Part shown: in pieces, positions 9,716-20,543 of the stretch
How the letters are laid out: each line of letters opens with the position of its first letter
How positions within the stretch are numbered: position 1 is the stretch's first letter
Origin: Sorex araneus
Lineage: Eukaryota; Chordata; Mammalia; Eulipotyphla; Soricidae
DNA length: 64,000 nt
Direction of reading: 5' to 3'
Assembly (NCBI RefSeq): GCF_027595985.1
Contig: NC_073302.1
Coordinates: 396,355,403 to 396,419,402 of the forward strand
The notes under the pieces: generated by a model
What the model was told of the DNA's origin: nothing
What the model saw: the letters and a program-made list of their open reading frames with translations, nothing else
Databases searched by the model: none
Made by a program: the position numbers and the translations under genes

Positions 9716-11410
9716 GAATTGTATTTAGATTTCTCTAAAGTAATACAATTGAAGTTTGCCAGTTTTTAATCAAAACATTTCACCAGAGATATATTTGTAC
9801 TTATAACAAATTTATGGTCATATCTTTAAATTTAAAGTCTTTTGTTAAGACACATTTCATGAACAGAAGCCTTATTTTTTTTTTTAATTTTTAATGCATC
9901 ATAAAAAACACAGAAGTTCTTTTCTCTTAATTTTAAAAAAATCTACTCTATTGGGGTCTATGCTCCAAGTTTAAAGGGTCTTATCATCATTGGAAAGACA
10001 TCTTCATTTTGTAATACAAATCATGAGCACAAATAGGTTTGTGATGTGGTTTCATTTACAACTGGAACATGTAGTTCCATTTTTGACCTCCACATGGTGC
10101 TAGTGTAATGTACTGGACTGATAACAAGCCCACAACTACCTAGTAATGTAAAATAATACTCATATTGCCCATACAAATGATCTCAGTAATGAAATAAAAG
10201 ATTCAAATAAAAAGGCAGCATACCTAAAACTCTGTCTTTTGTAAAATCTGGTTTATGCCCAATAAAAGTTGTGCCAAATCATTTGTGAGAGTTATAGGTA
10301 GGCCCAAAAAAGCAATATGAAAGCTTGAATTAATTTTATATTTTATCTTTGGGATGTGACCAATAGGATAACATCACATTCCTTTTTCTTTTTCTATATG
10401 TTATTTTCTCTTTTATGGATGCCTATTTGGAATGGCGTTAAGGAAAGGAAATCCTTAGGGAAAAGTAGCTTCATAAGACGGTTGCCAGGATTTTTCTTTA
10501 GTCCTTGTGATTCTTTGAACTCTAAAATTAACTTTCACAGCCAAAATATGATTTACTTTGAATATTCTGATTTTATGTCAGTCTTCACAAATTTCAAGGT
10601 AGTTTTTGTTTCCATTTATTTTAATGCAAAACAGGTATACTCACTGAGTTTATGGCATCCTTATGTGATATGTAGAATTTTATGTCCATCTGTGAACAGT
10701 ATGACTATTGAAGATAATATAAAATATTAAGATATTTGTCTTTTTTGCTTAGTCTCTTGCCATCTAATAGATAATTGCATTGACTCTATGTAAATTCTTC
10801 CATATATTTTTAAATGAGACACACTGATTTTCTCAACGTTGTGCTAACATGTTTGCCATTCATCATCTATAAATCAAGAGTGGAAATCAAGAGCAAACAG
10901 CTAAAGAAATGAGTCAGATAACAGAAAGAAATTAATTTTTGGTTTCTAAATGTTTTAAGTCAAATAGAGTGTCTTGTGACTATCACACACTCAATAAATA
11001 TTTATTAAATAAATCAGTTCTTACCACCTGGTTTGGCTTACAAACTAGTATTTAAACAATGGGGATTAGAGAGAAAATAAAAAAGTACAAAAGAGTTAGA
11101 ATAAGGAAGTGAAAGCTGGTGAAAATGTATTGAATTATTGTTTGTTTTCCTTCCTCCTTTCTTTTATTACCTCTTTTTATAAAAAAAAAATAAATAAACC
11201 AGAAATGGGTTTTGGAAGAATTGGATCACTTCATTCCTAGGAAGACAAAAGAAAAATGATGGTTTTATATTTTAGACTAAGATTAAGGAAGTCTGTGTAT
11301 GATAGCTTCTTTTCTGCAGTTTATGGCATTTATTATTAGCTTCATACTGAGTCTATTTTTTCAAGTATACTGAATATAATTTAACGTGTTTATTTAGATA
11401 TATTAGTGGT
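9716..11410. other. Unique AT-rich upstream DNA
   Basis: No supported gene. The 124-codon frame at 10,356-10,730 has no recognisable domain and AT-driven composition. Confidence 0.5.
10975..11016 (+). mobile_element. Possible L2/MIR 3' end relic
   Basis: CACTCAATAAATATTTATTA resembles the conserved 3' end of L2/MIR-type elements. It is short, so the call is tentative. Confidence 0.4.
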
Positions 11411-11423
11411 AATATTGTTTGAA

Positions 11424-11663
11424 GGACTGGAGTGATAGCACAGTGGATAGGGCATTTGCCTTGCATAAGGCCGACCCAGTTTGATTCCTTCGTCCCTCTC
11501 GGAGAGTCCAGCAAGCTACCGAGAGTATCCCGCCTGCACGGCCGAGCCTGGCAAGCTATATATTTGATATGCCAAAAACAGTAACAATAAGTCTCACAAT
11601 GGAGACATTACTGGTGCCCACTCGAGCAAATCAATGAACAACAGGATGACCGTGCTACAGTGC
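11424..11663 (+). mobile_element. Type B SINE with 13-bp TSD
   Basis: Flanked by AATATTGTTTGAA at 11,411-11,423 and 11,664-11,676. Full head (TAGCACAGTGGATAGGGC), body with CTCTCGGAGAG and AACAGTAACAATAAG, and a GCTACAGTGC tail without poly(A). It is a clean reference copy for type B. Confidence 0.96.
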
Positions 11664-11726
11664 AATATTGTTTGAAAGCATTGAAATCTTTTGGATGAAA
11701 TAATATAAACAACAGCAACTATTTGT

Positions 11727-11897
11727 TTGTTTGTTTTTTGGGGTCACACCCGGCAATGCACAGGGGTTACTCCTGGCTTTGCACTCAGGAGTTACTCCTG
11801 GCAGTGCTCAGGGGACCATATGGGATGTTGGGAATCGAACCCGGGTCAGCCGCTTGCAAGGCAAACTCCCTACCTGCTGTGCTATTGCTCCAGCCCC
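11727..11897 (-). mobile_element. Type A SINE with 16-bp TSD
   Basis: Flanked by AACAGCAACTATTTGT at 11,711-11,726 and 11,898-11,913. The minus strand has the full head and a GTGTGACCCCAAAAAAC end. The identical TSDs suggest a fairly young insertion. Confidence 0.96.
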
Positions 11898-11975
11898 AAC
11901 AGCAACTATTTGTAAGCGATTTATTGTCTTTAAATCCTTTCTTTTTCTTTAAACATAATTAAAAATGTAGTTTTG

Positions 11976-12004
11976 TCTGTGTGTATATATATATATGTAT
12001 ATAC

Positions 12005-12034
<30 letters not shown>
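11976..12034. repeat. (TA)n/(CA)n microsatellite
   Basis: Mixed GT, TA and CA dinucleotide run with a partial self-complementary TA core. Confidence 0.95.
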
Positions 12035-12035
<1 letters not shown>

Positions 12036-12177
12036 TTCTCACAAATAAGAATAGCAATGCTTATCTGGCAATTTTTCTTAAAATGTCTCTATTTTTGCAC
12101 ACCCCTCTACATTAACATATGAAAAAAATTATTAATGGAAAAATATTTAATTTGCTTACCTTAAAAATTGTTCTTTA

Positions 12178-12500
12178 CACCAAGTGTGAATGAAGGACCC
12201 ACTCAGGATGGGTGAGGCATGCTGAAAGCAGACTATAGATTGAACATGAACCCAATACCTCCATTGCAAACCACAACACCCAAAATGAGAGAGAGAACAA
12301 AAGGAATACCCTGCCACAGAGGCAGGGTGGGGTGAGGGTTGTGATTTGGGGTGGGAGGGATGCTGGGGTCATCGATGAAGAAGAATGGGCACTGGTGAAG
12401 GGATGGGTACTCGAGCATTGTATGACTGAAACACAAGCACGAAAATATGTAAATCTGTAACTGTACCCTCATGGTGATTCATTATTAAAAAATAATAAAT
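12178..12500 (+). mobile_element. Family D poly(A) retroposon with 13-bp TSD
   Basis: Bounded by AAATTGTTCTTTA at 12,165-12,177 and 12,501-12,513. Internal marks are ATTGCAAACCACAACACCC, GAGAGAGAG, CTGCCACAGAGGCAGGG and GGGCACTGGTGAAGGGATGG, ending TGGTGATTCATTATTAAAAA. It resembles an L1-mobilised 3' end. No ORF2 sequence is attached. Confidence 0.85.
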
Positions 12501-12513
12501 AAATTGTTCTTTA

Positions 12514-13330
12514 ATAATTTTGTCTACAGTATTTTGCTTGTGTTGTACCTATTACTAAGATGACAAGGTTCTATTCAGGTCTAATAGCCTACAATGATCA
12601 ATATCTCGTTAACTAAACACATTACTAAATTTTATGCAGCTGAACTCTCGATGATCTAAAATGGAATTGAACAGATACTTTACCATCTGATGCAAGAAGC
12701 CTTAATCTGGTGAATTCAATCATGGAAGCTGATTGCTAATTGACAATCCAATTCTTAAAAGGTTTTATTTAAAGCTATTATAGTTTATTATTAAAATTTA
12801 CTCATGATCATTTATATTAGTGTTATAATTTAGAAGGGACATTTAAAAATTTTATCTAAATAGTATTGTTGGAAAAAAAAGCCCTGGAGTCTGCAGTTCA
12901 AAATAGTTTGTAGCTTAATGGTCTTTCACCGAGGGCAAGTTATCTATGTTTCTGATTCTTTCTCTATGAAATGGCAATAAAGATAGTATGGTTGCAGGCT
13001 TGAGAAATAATACAAAGCCAAGAGTAACTCCTGAGCATGGCCAGGTGTTCCACAACCACTAACACACAAAAATCATATATGTTGCAAAGGACTATTAAAT
13101 TGGATTATGTAAGAATGTGCCTTGCATATCACATAGGATACAGGAAAGAATAAATTAGTAGTAATCATTATTTTTGTTTTACTGAACTACCACAATTTAA
13201 AGTACAATGACAGGTGTTAAGAGTTCTAGCTATGTTTATAAACAATTCACTAGTGATGGCACAAATTAACAGACGAATATATTAAAGGAAACTCTGAAAC
13301 CAATAAATTACACATCTCATGAAAGCTCTG
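12514..13330. other. Unique DNA
   Basis: Nothing recognised apart from a decayed SINE body at about 13,000-13,075 (AGAGTAACTCCTGAGCATGG). Confidence 0.5.
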
Positions 13331-13334
13331 TTCC

Positions 13335-13480
13335 TTTTTTGTTGTTTTTGCTTGGCATTGCTCAGGAGTTTCCCTGGGTGGTGATGCTCTGGTGATCATG
13401 TGATCGTGTGATAAACGTAGGACTCCCACACATAAAGCATGCACTCCAATCCTTTGGATCACAAACTGGCCCTCTGTTAT
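13335..13480 (-). mobile_element. Old type A SINE
   Basis: Reverse-strand decayed body: GGCATTGCTCAGGAGTTTCC and GTAGGACTCCCACACATAAA. Confidence 0.55.
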
Positions 13481-13736
13481 ATTTTCCAAAGCAACTGATG
13501 GGAACTCTTGTCTGTTCATAGGAATTCTCCATTACCCATCAAGATGAAGAAAGGAAAAGTTTAACATTAATACACATAAAAGGATATGTGATGTTAGTAA
13601 CACACATAATAATTTCATTTTGCTATAGAAAGGGTATAAGAAACATCAGAGCTCTGTGAGTAAAGTCAATTCAAGACAACTGATTTGAAATGCTTCTGTT
13701 TATCTTTACTGCCAAAGACCTAAAAAACATGGGAAT

Positions 13737-13885
13737 ATGGGAACTGGAGAGATAATACAGAAGGTAGGGCACTTGTCTGGCACACAACCCCGCTGGGTTC
13801 CATACTTGGGCCCCCAAGCATGCCAGGAATCATTCCTGAGTATAACGAGCATTGCTGGTTATGACCCCAAACCCAAAATAAAAGT
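13737..13885 (+). mobile_element. Old type A SINE
   Basis: Starts GGGAACTGGAGAGATAATAC, then GGTAGGGCACTTG, GGGTTCCATACTTGG and GGTTATGACCCCAAACCC, with an A-rich end. Confidence 0.75.
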
Positions 13886-13923
13886 GAAAAATGGGAATAA
13901 ACCTGGTATAAGTCAGAAATAAA

Positions 13924-14180
13924 GGGCTGAAGAGATAAGTATAGTGAGATAAGGCACTTACCTTCAACTCAGTTGATCTTGGTTCAGTTCTCAAGACTAT
14001 CGTGAGTGATACCTGAGCACAGAGCTAGGCGTAAGTCAGAAATAAAAGGGCTGAAGTGACAGTATGGTGAGTTAAGGCACTGGCTTTGAGTTCAGTTGAC
14101 TGACTCAATTCTCAAGCACTATCAGGAGTGAACGCTGAGCACCGAGCTACATCCCTGTGTTCTCCCACCTCAAATAAAAC
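13924..14180 (+). mobile_element. Two tandem SINEs sharing one target sequence
   Basis: Two adjacent diverged SINE copies (about 13,924-14,032 and 14,047-14,180). The sequence AAGTCAGAAATAAA, or a close form, stands before, between and after them (13,910, 14,033 and 14,181). This fits repeated insertion into one site or duplication of a TSD-plus-SINE unit. Confidence 0.75.
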
Positions 14181-14189
14181 AAGTCAGAA

Positions 14190-15060
14190 ACAATTTCAGA
14201 ATCTGAAGTTCTATAAAGCTTAGATTTGCTCAAATTCTAAGTATGTTCCCCCTTTGAGAATAGCTGGCCAAACTGGAATAACAAAAATGCCAATTCATTG
14301 AATTGTTGACTATCTAAATGATAATATGAATAGGCTTCAACCAAACCTTTCAGGCAGGCAATTAGATTGGATCCTGGATGGTACTAATTGAGTGTCCTTC
14401 TTGGACTGCTCTCAGTAACACACAAATCAGGAATAATTTGGTCCTGTGTTTTCTGTCACCTTCTTGAATCACTGAATGTGGAAAATAGGCAATCCAGACT
14501 TCTGAAACCTTTATAGATCCAGTAAGTTAAGGCATCTGAATTGACTGACCAATAAAAGTGTCAACAATCTTGACCTGTAAAACCCAGTATTAGCTAGGGT
14601 GGTGCTGGTGGCAAGCGCAGGCCATTACTGGTGGAACATTTGAGATGTTTCAGATAGCAGGACTAGCGGGAGTAGAAAGAGGATTAGTGAAACTGAAATG
14701 CCTTGGCTCCACTGTGAAAGTTTATCTCTAATTCTGAAAAGAATCCTCATTTTGCTATTGGATACTTTGTGTTTATGTGTATGTGTTTTGAAATAATTTT
14801 AATCATAATGTTCTTGAGGTATAGTACTGTGTTCTTTACCTATAAATACTTCTTATGACATAATTTTTGTATAGTGTTCAATTGGAAAAACTTAGAACAT
14901 ATTATATCACCTTTTCTAAATTGATATAGGGAATCACTGTTTTGCTTACATCATTTCCAATTATCTACACTTATCACAATACTTACTAATAATTAGTCAT
15001 TATTGCCAAAATAAGCTTTAATGTCAGCTAGGTAGGGTGAACATAATATTAAAAAAATTT
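14190..15060. other. Unique DNA
   Basis: No gene or repeat recognised. Confidence 0.5.
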
Positions 15061-15062
15061 CC

Positions 15063-15255
15063 GGGCTGGAGTGATAAGCACAGCGGGTAGGGCATTTGCC
15101 TTGCACACGGCCAACCCGGGTTCGATTCCCAGCATCCCATATGGTCCCCTGAGCACCGCCAGGGGTAATTCCTGAGTGCATGAGCCATGAGTAACCCTGT
15201 GCATTGCCGGGTGTGACCCAAAAAGCAAACACAAAACAAAACAAAACAAAAAAAT
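15063..15255 (+). mobile_element. Type A SINE, well preserved
   Basis: Almost consensus: GGGCTGGAGTGATAAGCACAG, GGGTTCGATTCCCAGCATC, GGTCCCCTGAGCACCGCC and GGGTGTGACCCAAAAAGC, then an ACAAA-rich tail. AAAAAAATTYC flanks both sides but merges with the tail. Confidence 0.96.
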
Positions 15256-16159
15256 TCCATGCAGTATGTTTGTTTAAGAGCATATTTCCCAAACTACCAT
15301 AGCTGAAGTGTGTCAGTTAGTCAGAAGAGGCTGCCGTGCTATGGTCAAAAAAATGAGTTAAGTAACCTCTAGCCCACATAGGGTGGCCTATGTAATTCCT
15401 GGTATGCAGAGCCAGAATAACATCCAACATCACAGCCTTGGATCTTTACACAGTGCCACTGCCAGGTTGGCTGAAAATCGCCAGTCGGAACCCTCTGCCT
15501 TCTGAGCACGGTTTCACAATCCCCCTCACCTCCCATGAATCTATCAATCAATTAAGCGATTAACGTATGATCAGTTCTTGCTCTGGATTTTGCAATCAGT
15601 ATAGCTGTCTCCAGTTTGGAGATTCATTATTCTGAGATGATCCCATATATGGTTCCACATATGCCACTTCAATGTAAGTTCTCCTTCCTTCTTCAGAAAG
15701 ACCTTGAGAGAAATGGAATAACTGCCTTAGCCCAGGTGTGGCATTTTGTTCCTATTTGTTTGCCAAGAACTACTGAAATGATATGAATAATTCCAAGGAC
15801 CTGGGAAGTACATTTGTCACTTTCTTGGGTAGAAAGGAAGCCAATGGATAGTCTTGAGGTCATTACTAATTTGCCTCCAACAGTGTATGAGATGACTTTA
15901 AATGACACAGAGATAAACTTGAAAATTTTCTGCTTTTTTCACATATTTGTGAATTATGTAAGCAGCATTTCAAGGATTTATGATAGGGGTTTTATGTTAT
16001 GTAAATTTGTTGAGTTTTAATCACAGAAATTATACTATTATCATAACAACGGTGAGAGTTGCAAATCAATGTTGAAGGTTTGAGTAAATATAACCCGAAA
16101 ATAACCACTCCAAATTCCCATTGTTTGTATAACCTCAGCAAATGGAATATGGGGTGGGG
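15256..16159. other. Unique DNA
   Basis: No supported gene; short frames on both strands lack features. Confidence 0.5.
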
Positions 16160-16177
16160 CCAAAGAATTTGCCTTTT

Positions 16178-16737
16178 TTTTAAAATTTATTTTATTGAAT
16201 CACCAAGTGGAAAGTTACAAAGTTCTCAGGCTTATATCTCAGTTATACAATGCTCAAACACCCATCCCTTCACCAGTGCCCATATTCCACCACCAATAAA
16301 AACAAAAACAAAACAAAAACAAAACCAAAAAAAAACAGTATACATCCCACACCTCAACCCCAACCCCTCCCCGTGCGTGAGTGATAATTTCACTTCCTTT
16401 TCTCTTTACCTTGATTACATTCCAGATTTCAACACACAACTCACTATTGTTGCTAGAGTTTCAAAACAGACTCACTATTTTTGTTGGAATTTATCCCCCA
16501 AGAATACAGCTCTATTAACAAGGAAATATTTGATAATAAGTTTTCCACTGATGAGAATGAAGAGATAAAATGTTGCGCAGCCGCAGTAGCGGCCGCGCGG
16601 TTTACAATTTCTGTATTATAGTAATTAAGTCCGCGGAGATTTAAGTTGGAAAATGAATCATTTCCCTTCCTGGAACAGCATGTAGCAAAAGCTTAGTTCA
16701 CAGTCTCCATACATGGGTGCAAGCACTTGCTGGAACC
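16178..16737 (-). mobile_element. 3'-module retroposon with 18-bp TSD
   Basis: Flanked by CCAAAGAATTTGCCTTTT at 16,160-16,177 and 16,738-16,755. On the minus strand the 5' end starts GGTTCCAGCAAGTGCTTGC and carries a CpG-rich hairpin-like stretch around 16,577-16,600 with GCGGCCGC. It then runs into the shared 3' module (TCATCAGTGGAAAACTTA) and ends TGGTGATTCAATAAAATAAA plus A tail. Length about 560 bp. Confidence 0.9.
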
Positions 16738-16807
16738 CCAAAGAATTTGCCTTTTATCAAGTACTCCATGTGGTTCAGTAATAGATAATATAAATTTACA
16801 TTCTGGG

Positions 16808-17044
16808 GTCTGGAGCGATAGCACAGTGGATAGGCCTTTTGCCTTGCACACGGCCGATTCCTCTGTCCCTCTCGGAGAGCCCAGCAAGCTACCAAGAGTA
16901 TCCTGCCTGCATAGCAGAGCCTGGCAAGCTCCCTGTGGCGTATTCGATTTGCCAAAAGCAGTAACAAGAAGTCTCACAATGGAAACGTTACTGGTGCCCG
17001 CACGAGCAAAATCAATGAACAACGGGATGACAATGCTACAGTGC
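16808..17044 (+). mobile_element. Type B SINE with 11-bp TSD
   Basis: Flanked by TACATTCTGGG at 16,797-16,807 and 17,045-17,055. Begins GTCTGGAGCGATAGCACAG and ends GACAATGCTACAGTGC. A few bases around the B box are deleted (CGGCCGATTCCTCTG). Confidence 0.95.
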
Positions 17045-17449
17045 TACATTCTGGGAGAGATTGTTTCAGAGAACTATTACTCTTCCACTCTTAAAACTGG
17101 AGAACCCTGGACAGAGTTTGGAAATAATGGTGAATACTCAATTCTCCCCCATCCCCTATTACCTCACCCAGACACACACCTCCGTTCTCTTCTGTTCTTT
17201 TTCCTTTTTCCTACTCTTACTACTACATTGGGACACTGGCAACAAAAAAATAAGGTTTTGTAATGAAACATTAGACCTATCAATCTTTTTGCATTGTTTT
17301 TCATGTTTCTTATTCAGACTGGTTATTGAGCTCTTCAATAAAAAATAAATTGATACCAACAGAGATTGTGCTGTTTTTATAGTCCTTCAGTTGGCTAACA
17401 TTCTTTATTTTTCTTCATTCATTCTTTTCAAAAGATTATTTTATTTGGG

Positions 17450-17635
17450 TATTTTTATTGGGGATTATCACCTTATTTGATAGTGCTCAGGACTTCCTTT
17501 TGGGTCTGTGTTCAGGGGTTACTGCTGACAAGTGCTACAGGCCCATATGTGGGACTCAGAATGACATAGGGTTGGCTGTGTGCAAGGCAAGTGCCTTAAC
17601 CCAGTACTCCTCTCTCTATTGTCTTCATTCACACA
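17450..17635 (-). mobile_element. Old type A SINE
   Basis: Reverse-strand decayed body: AGTGCTCAGGACTTCC, TCAGGGGTTACTGCTGAC and GCAAGGCAAGTGCCTTAACC. Confidence 0.65.
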
Positions 17636-17639
17636 GAGC

Positions 17640-19535
17640 TCAGTTTACATATTTTCCTCTTTCCCAAACTTGCCAAGAAGTCTCTACCAGCTAGGGTGGC
17701 TTTGGAGTTCTGATTATTCAAATTATTCTTGTTTCGTGTGTGATTATTAATAGAAGACTCTTACTCTAAAAATATGTCCAGTTTGGATGAAAATTATTGT
17801 CATTCTGATCCAAAGAGTGTACTTTTTTTAATTTTATGACCTAAATGACTGATTTGGTCCTAGAAATTCTTCTTTACATTGTTAGGGGCTAAAGTTTCCT
17901 GGTGTAGCTAAAATATTCTGTATTAGTATTTTACAGACATTTCATTGGGGGTGATATTAGATTTTCTATTGGACAGAGAGAAAGGTAGGAGAACAAATAG
18001 AAGAGTTAAAGAGAATAAACAAAGCAATTGCGTTGGATAATGAAGGATAAATGAATATACATTTTGAAGAACCCAAAGGAATTCATTATTCAGGCATGGA
18101 CTATAAAACACCTTAACCTAACATGTAGCTAGCATGTAAAAATGAAAATGAATCATGTTATGTAGCTGGTATTATTAACTGGCATTCAAGACATTTACTC
18201 CCCACCCACAGTGAATGTTACAATTTTTTAAAAATAATCTTAACACGATAGTTGTAATGTCTTACATTTCAGATCTATCATGGGATTCAAATTTGTACTA
18301 CATAGTTATTTAGAATTAAGGTTGTAGGAGAGGAACCAACTATTTGTAATAAAATTTGTAGATGGCACATTTACTTTTTCCAGAATCCTAGCATCTGATA
18401 GCACATATAACAGCTGCCATTTACTTTACCACTTAGTTACTTCAGTTCTGAATAAAAGTAAAAGAGGATTCCAAAGGTATATCATGTTTAGAGCAAGCAT
18501 TAGGTCTGTAGCTCATCAGACTGGCTTTTAAAATATGCAAGTGCCTAGAGAGACCACCCCAGGTTAAAAGTCTCTAAATACTTCAATGTTGCTTACTGTT
18601 AAATAGTGTTTAGAGTGTGTTATCTTTTGTAGGCTTTGGAAATCTAATTATTTATAATATCTAGTGACATTTACATTTTGTTAAATATACCCTGCTTGTA
18701 ATATCTTGCTTAGGAAAATGTCTGGCTCTTCATTTGCTTATATATAAAATGCAAAATACCAGGGCAGCCTGTGTTATCTTTTTGTTGTTATTACATGACT
18801 TTAGAAACGTAATTCTTTAGAGTAGTACTTATCCATTATTCTTTAAAATGAGAGTTATCATAGTTGAAATCATTTGTTTAGCTTTAACTTGCACCTATCA
18901 AGTTAGATATCTATTGAAGTGGATTGGCACTCTAAAATAATACCATTCATTTCCATGCCAACAGTTACAGTGTTTGCTTTAGTTTTTGAGATTGATTGAA
19001 AGTAGACTGTAAAGTTGACCTATTGTGTTAGCTTATTTACACAAACACAGGGACTTGGAAAATAAACTCTGTAAGTGCATAGCAGTTGAATTCTAAAATA
19101 TTTCACATCCTGAGTTTTTCAATACCTGTTTCACTGGAATCTGTTGTGTCCAGAATCTCAACTTTGCCACAGTTATCTTACCTAGGAGAAAATGACTTCA
19201 TGGTTTAAGTCTTCTTAAATTTTAGGTAAGATCTATGATTTGCTTTTATTATTTTTTTTTAAAAAAGGCTTGAATCAAAGAATTTGCCTTAGCAAAATAA
19301 TTCTTTAGTTCCAATGCGCCTACCAAACCCTCACAGTAAACATGAGTTAAAAAGACATTTCTAAATCGCATCCAGCACGAAAAGGTTACATACCCCAGGT
19401 AAAACCCCTCAGAAGCATGCAAACATGAACACAAATGAATGTTGTAAGGGGATGATGATGAACAGGTCATTGAAAATAAACTGGTACTTGCTCAAGGGCT
19501 TAATCTAGAGTATTAAAAAAAAAAAAAATGTCCTC
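17640..19535. other. SINE-free upstream flank of SEMA3E
   Basis: About 1.9 kb of AT-rich unique sequence immediately upstream of the CpG island, without any SINE or retroposon I can recognise. Distal promoter elements may lie here, but none can be named from sequence alone. Confidence 0.5.
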
Positions 19536-20049
19536 CCCTGTGAGACATCCTCTGGGGCTGCAGATTCTGACGGGATCAGCCTCCGAGCGCCCAGGCTCCG
19601 GGCTGACCGCCCCCTCCAGCTCGGGGCTGCCGGGCCGGGCGCTGAGTGACGCGGGCCGGGGCCGCGGGGAGGGCGGTGCGCGCGGGCACGTGGACCACAA
19701 ACACTTCCTAGAAACAGCGAGTCGGCGCTCAACCCTGCCTGAACTTTCCCTGTAAACACGGCGCGCTGACAGAGCGGCATCCCCGCTGGGTGGATCCCGC
19801 CACTCGGAGCGGGAATGGCACTTCTTGTTTTTAATTAGCGAGGTGAAAGGTGAGTGAAAAGGAGCAATTCGGCAAGTCGGCGCAGGAGGCTTGACTTTTC
19901 TGAGGCTTCAGGGATCCGAAGAGCAGAGCGCCAACGGGCTGGATCCAAGGCAGTTTGCCTGTGCTCCGGCTTGGGTGTTGGATGGTGATTTTTTTTTTCT
20001 CCCCCTCTGAATGAATTTCTTGCAAGAGTGACTTAAAAAAAATAAAAGA

Positions 20050-20055
20050 AAAGGA

Positions 20056-20143
<88 letters not shown>

Positions 20144-20214
20144 GAGAAAGAAAAAGAGAGAGAAAGAAAAAGAGAGAAAGAGAAAGAGAGAAAGAAAGAG
20201 AGAAAGAAGGAAAG
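20050..20214. repeat. (GAAA)n microsatellite in promoter/leader
   Basis: A nearly pure GAAA run of roughly 90 bases grades into GAGAAAGAAAAAGAGA variants. It is a polypurine tract on the coding strand, about 330 bases before the SEMA3E start codon. Its antisense reading creates a long artificial Phe/Leu/Ser-rich open frame. Confidence 0.97.
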
Positions 20215-20277
20215 ACCAGCAGTCAGTTTCTTCCCGAACCTAGAGGTGGACTTCGTGAAGCCAGCTTCAGGCGGGGC

Positions 20278-20328
20278 ATGGCTGTGAAGACGCACGCCTT
20301 GGAATGCCCCCTGGCACCCGGCTTCTAG
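20278..20328 (+). other. Possible upstream ORF 1 of the SEMA3E leader
   Basis: ATG in strong context (G at -3, G at +4) followed by 15 further codons and TAG. It counts as a uORF only if transcription starts upstream of it, which is not shown. Confidence 0.4.
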
Positions 20329-20429
20329 ATCACTGTCCGCAGGCAGAAGAGGTCTCCCGTAGCCCGCGACAGCCTGACACATGGCACTTTGGGACTGTGC
20401 TCTCTGATGACAGCGCGTTCGGTTTCTGA
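20304..20429 (+). other. Possible upstream ORF 2 of the SEMA3E leader
   Basis: A 41-codon frame from ATG at 20,304 to TGA at 20,427-20,429. It overlaps the first uORF in another frame and stops 114 bases before the main ATG. Confidence 0.35.
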
Positions 20430-20445
20430 CAAAGCCTCTCCCTAG
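20381..20445 (+). other. Two overlapping short upstream ORFs (TGATG junction)
   Basis: An 8-codon frame (20,381-20,407) ends TGA. Its last A is the first base of the next ATG (20,407), which opens a 12-codon frame ending TAG at 20,443-20,445. Both are upstream of and separate from the main start. Confidence 0.4.
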
Positions 20446-20543
20446 CACGCCGCCTCCTGAGGGGAGTCCTGAGGCCAAGGCAAAGCCGCCTGAAAGTGAG
20501 GATCTGCCGCGAGCTGGCACCAGCGGGGGCTCAGCTCGGCAGC

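Larger units (their letters stand above)
19540..20543 (+). promoter_or_regulatory. SEMA3E: SEMA3E CpG-rich promoter and 5' leader region
   Basis: GC content and CpG density rise sharply at about 19,540-19,810 (GGGCCGGGCGCTGAGTGACG) and again at 20,220-20,540, against an AT-rich background. This is the only CpG-island-like region in the window and it ends at the SEMA3E start codon. Visible motifs are a CACGTG E box near 19,687, a forkhead-like GTAAACA near 19,754 and a TTAATTA homeobox-like site near 19,830; binding is inferred, not shown. No clear TATA box was found, so the start of transcription cannot be placed. The GAAA microsatellite splits the region. Confidence 0.75.

Noticed and set aside
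10356..10730. 124-codon frame
   Set aside because: Phe/Ser/Tyr-rich product from AT-rich DNA; no recognised feature.
15063..15130. tRNA-like sequence with A and B boxes
   Set aside because: It is the head of a SINE found dozens of times here; no complete cloverleaf with acceptor stem is formed, so it is not a tRNA gene.
16059..16568. 169-codon frame
   Set aside because: Reads through the reverse strand of a TSD-bounded retroposon; Pro/Thr/Lys-rich low-complexity product, no domain.
16727..17263. 178-codon frame
   Set aside because: Runs through a type B SINE; similar frames recur in other SINE copies.
20031..20046. A TATA-like A/T run before the GAAA tract
   Set aside because: Only an A-rich stretch bordering the microsatellite; no consensus TATAAA and no start site evidence.
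20496..20543. In-frame upstream extension of SEMA3E
   Set aside because: It starts with GTG, not ATG; the ATG at 20,544 has a good Kozak context and matches the known N-terminus.
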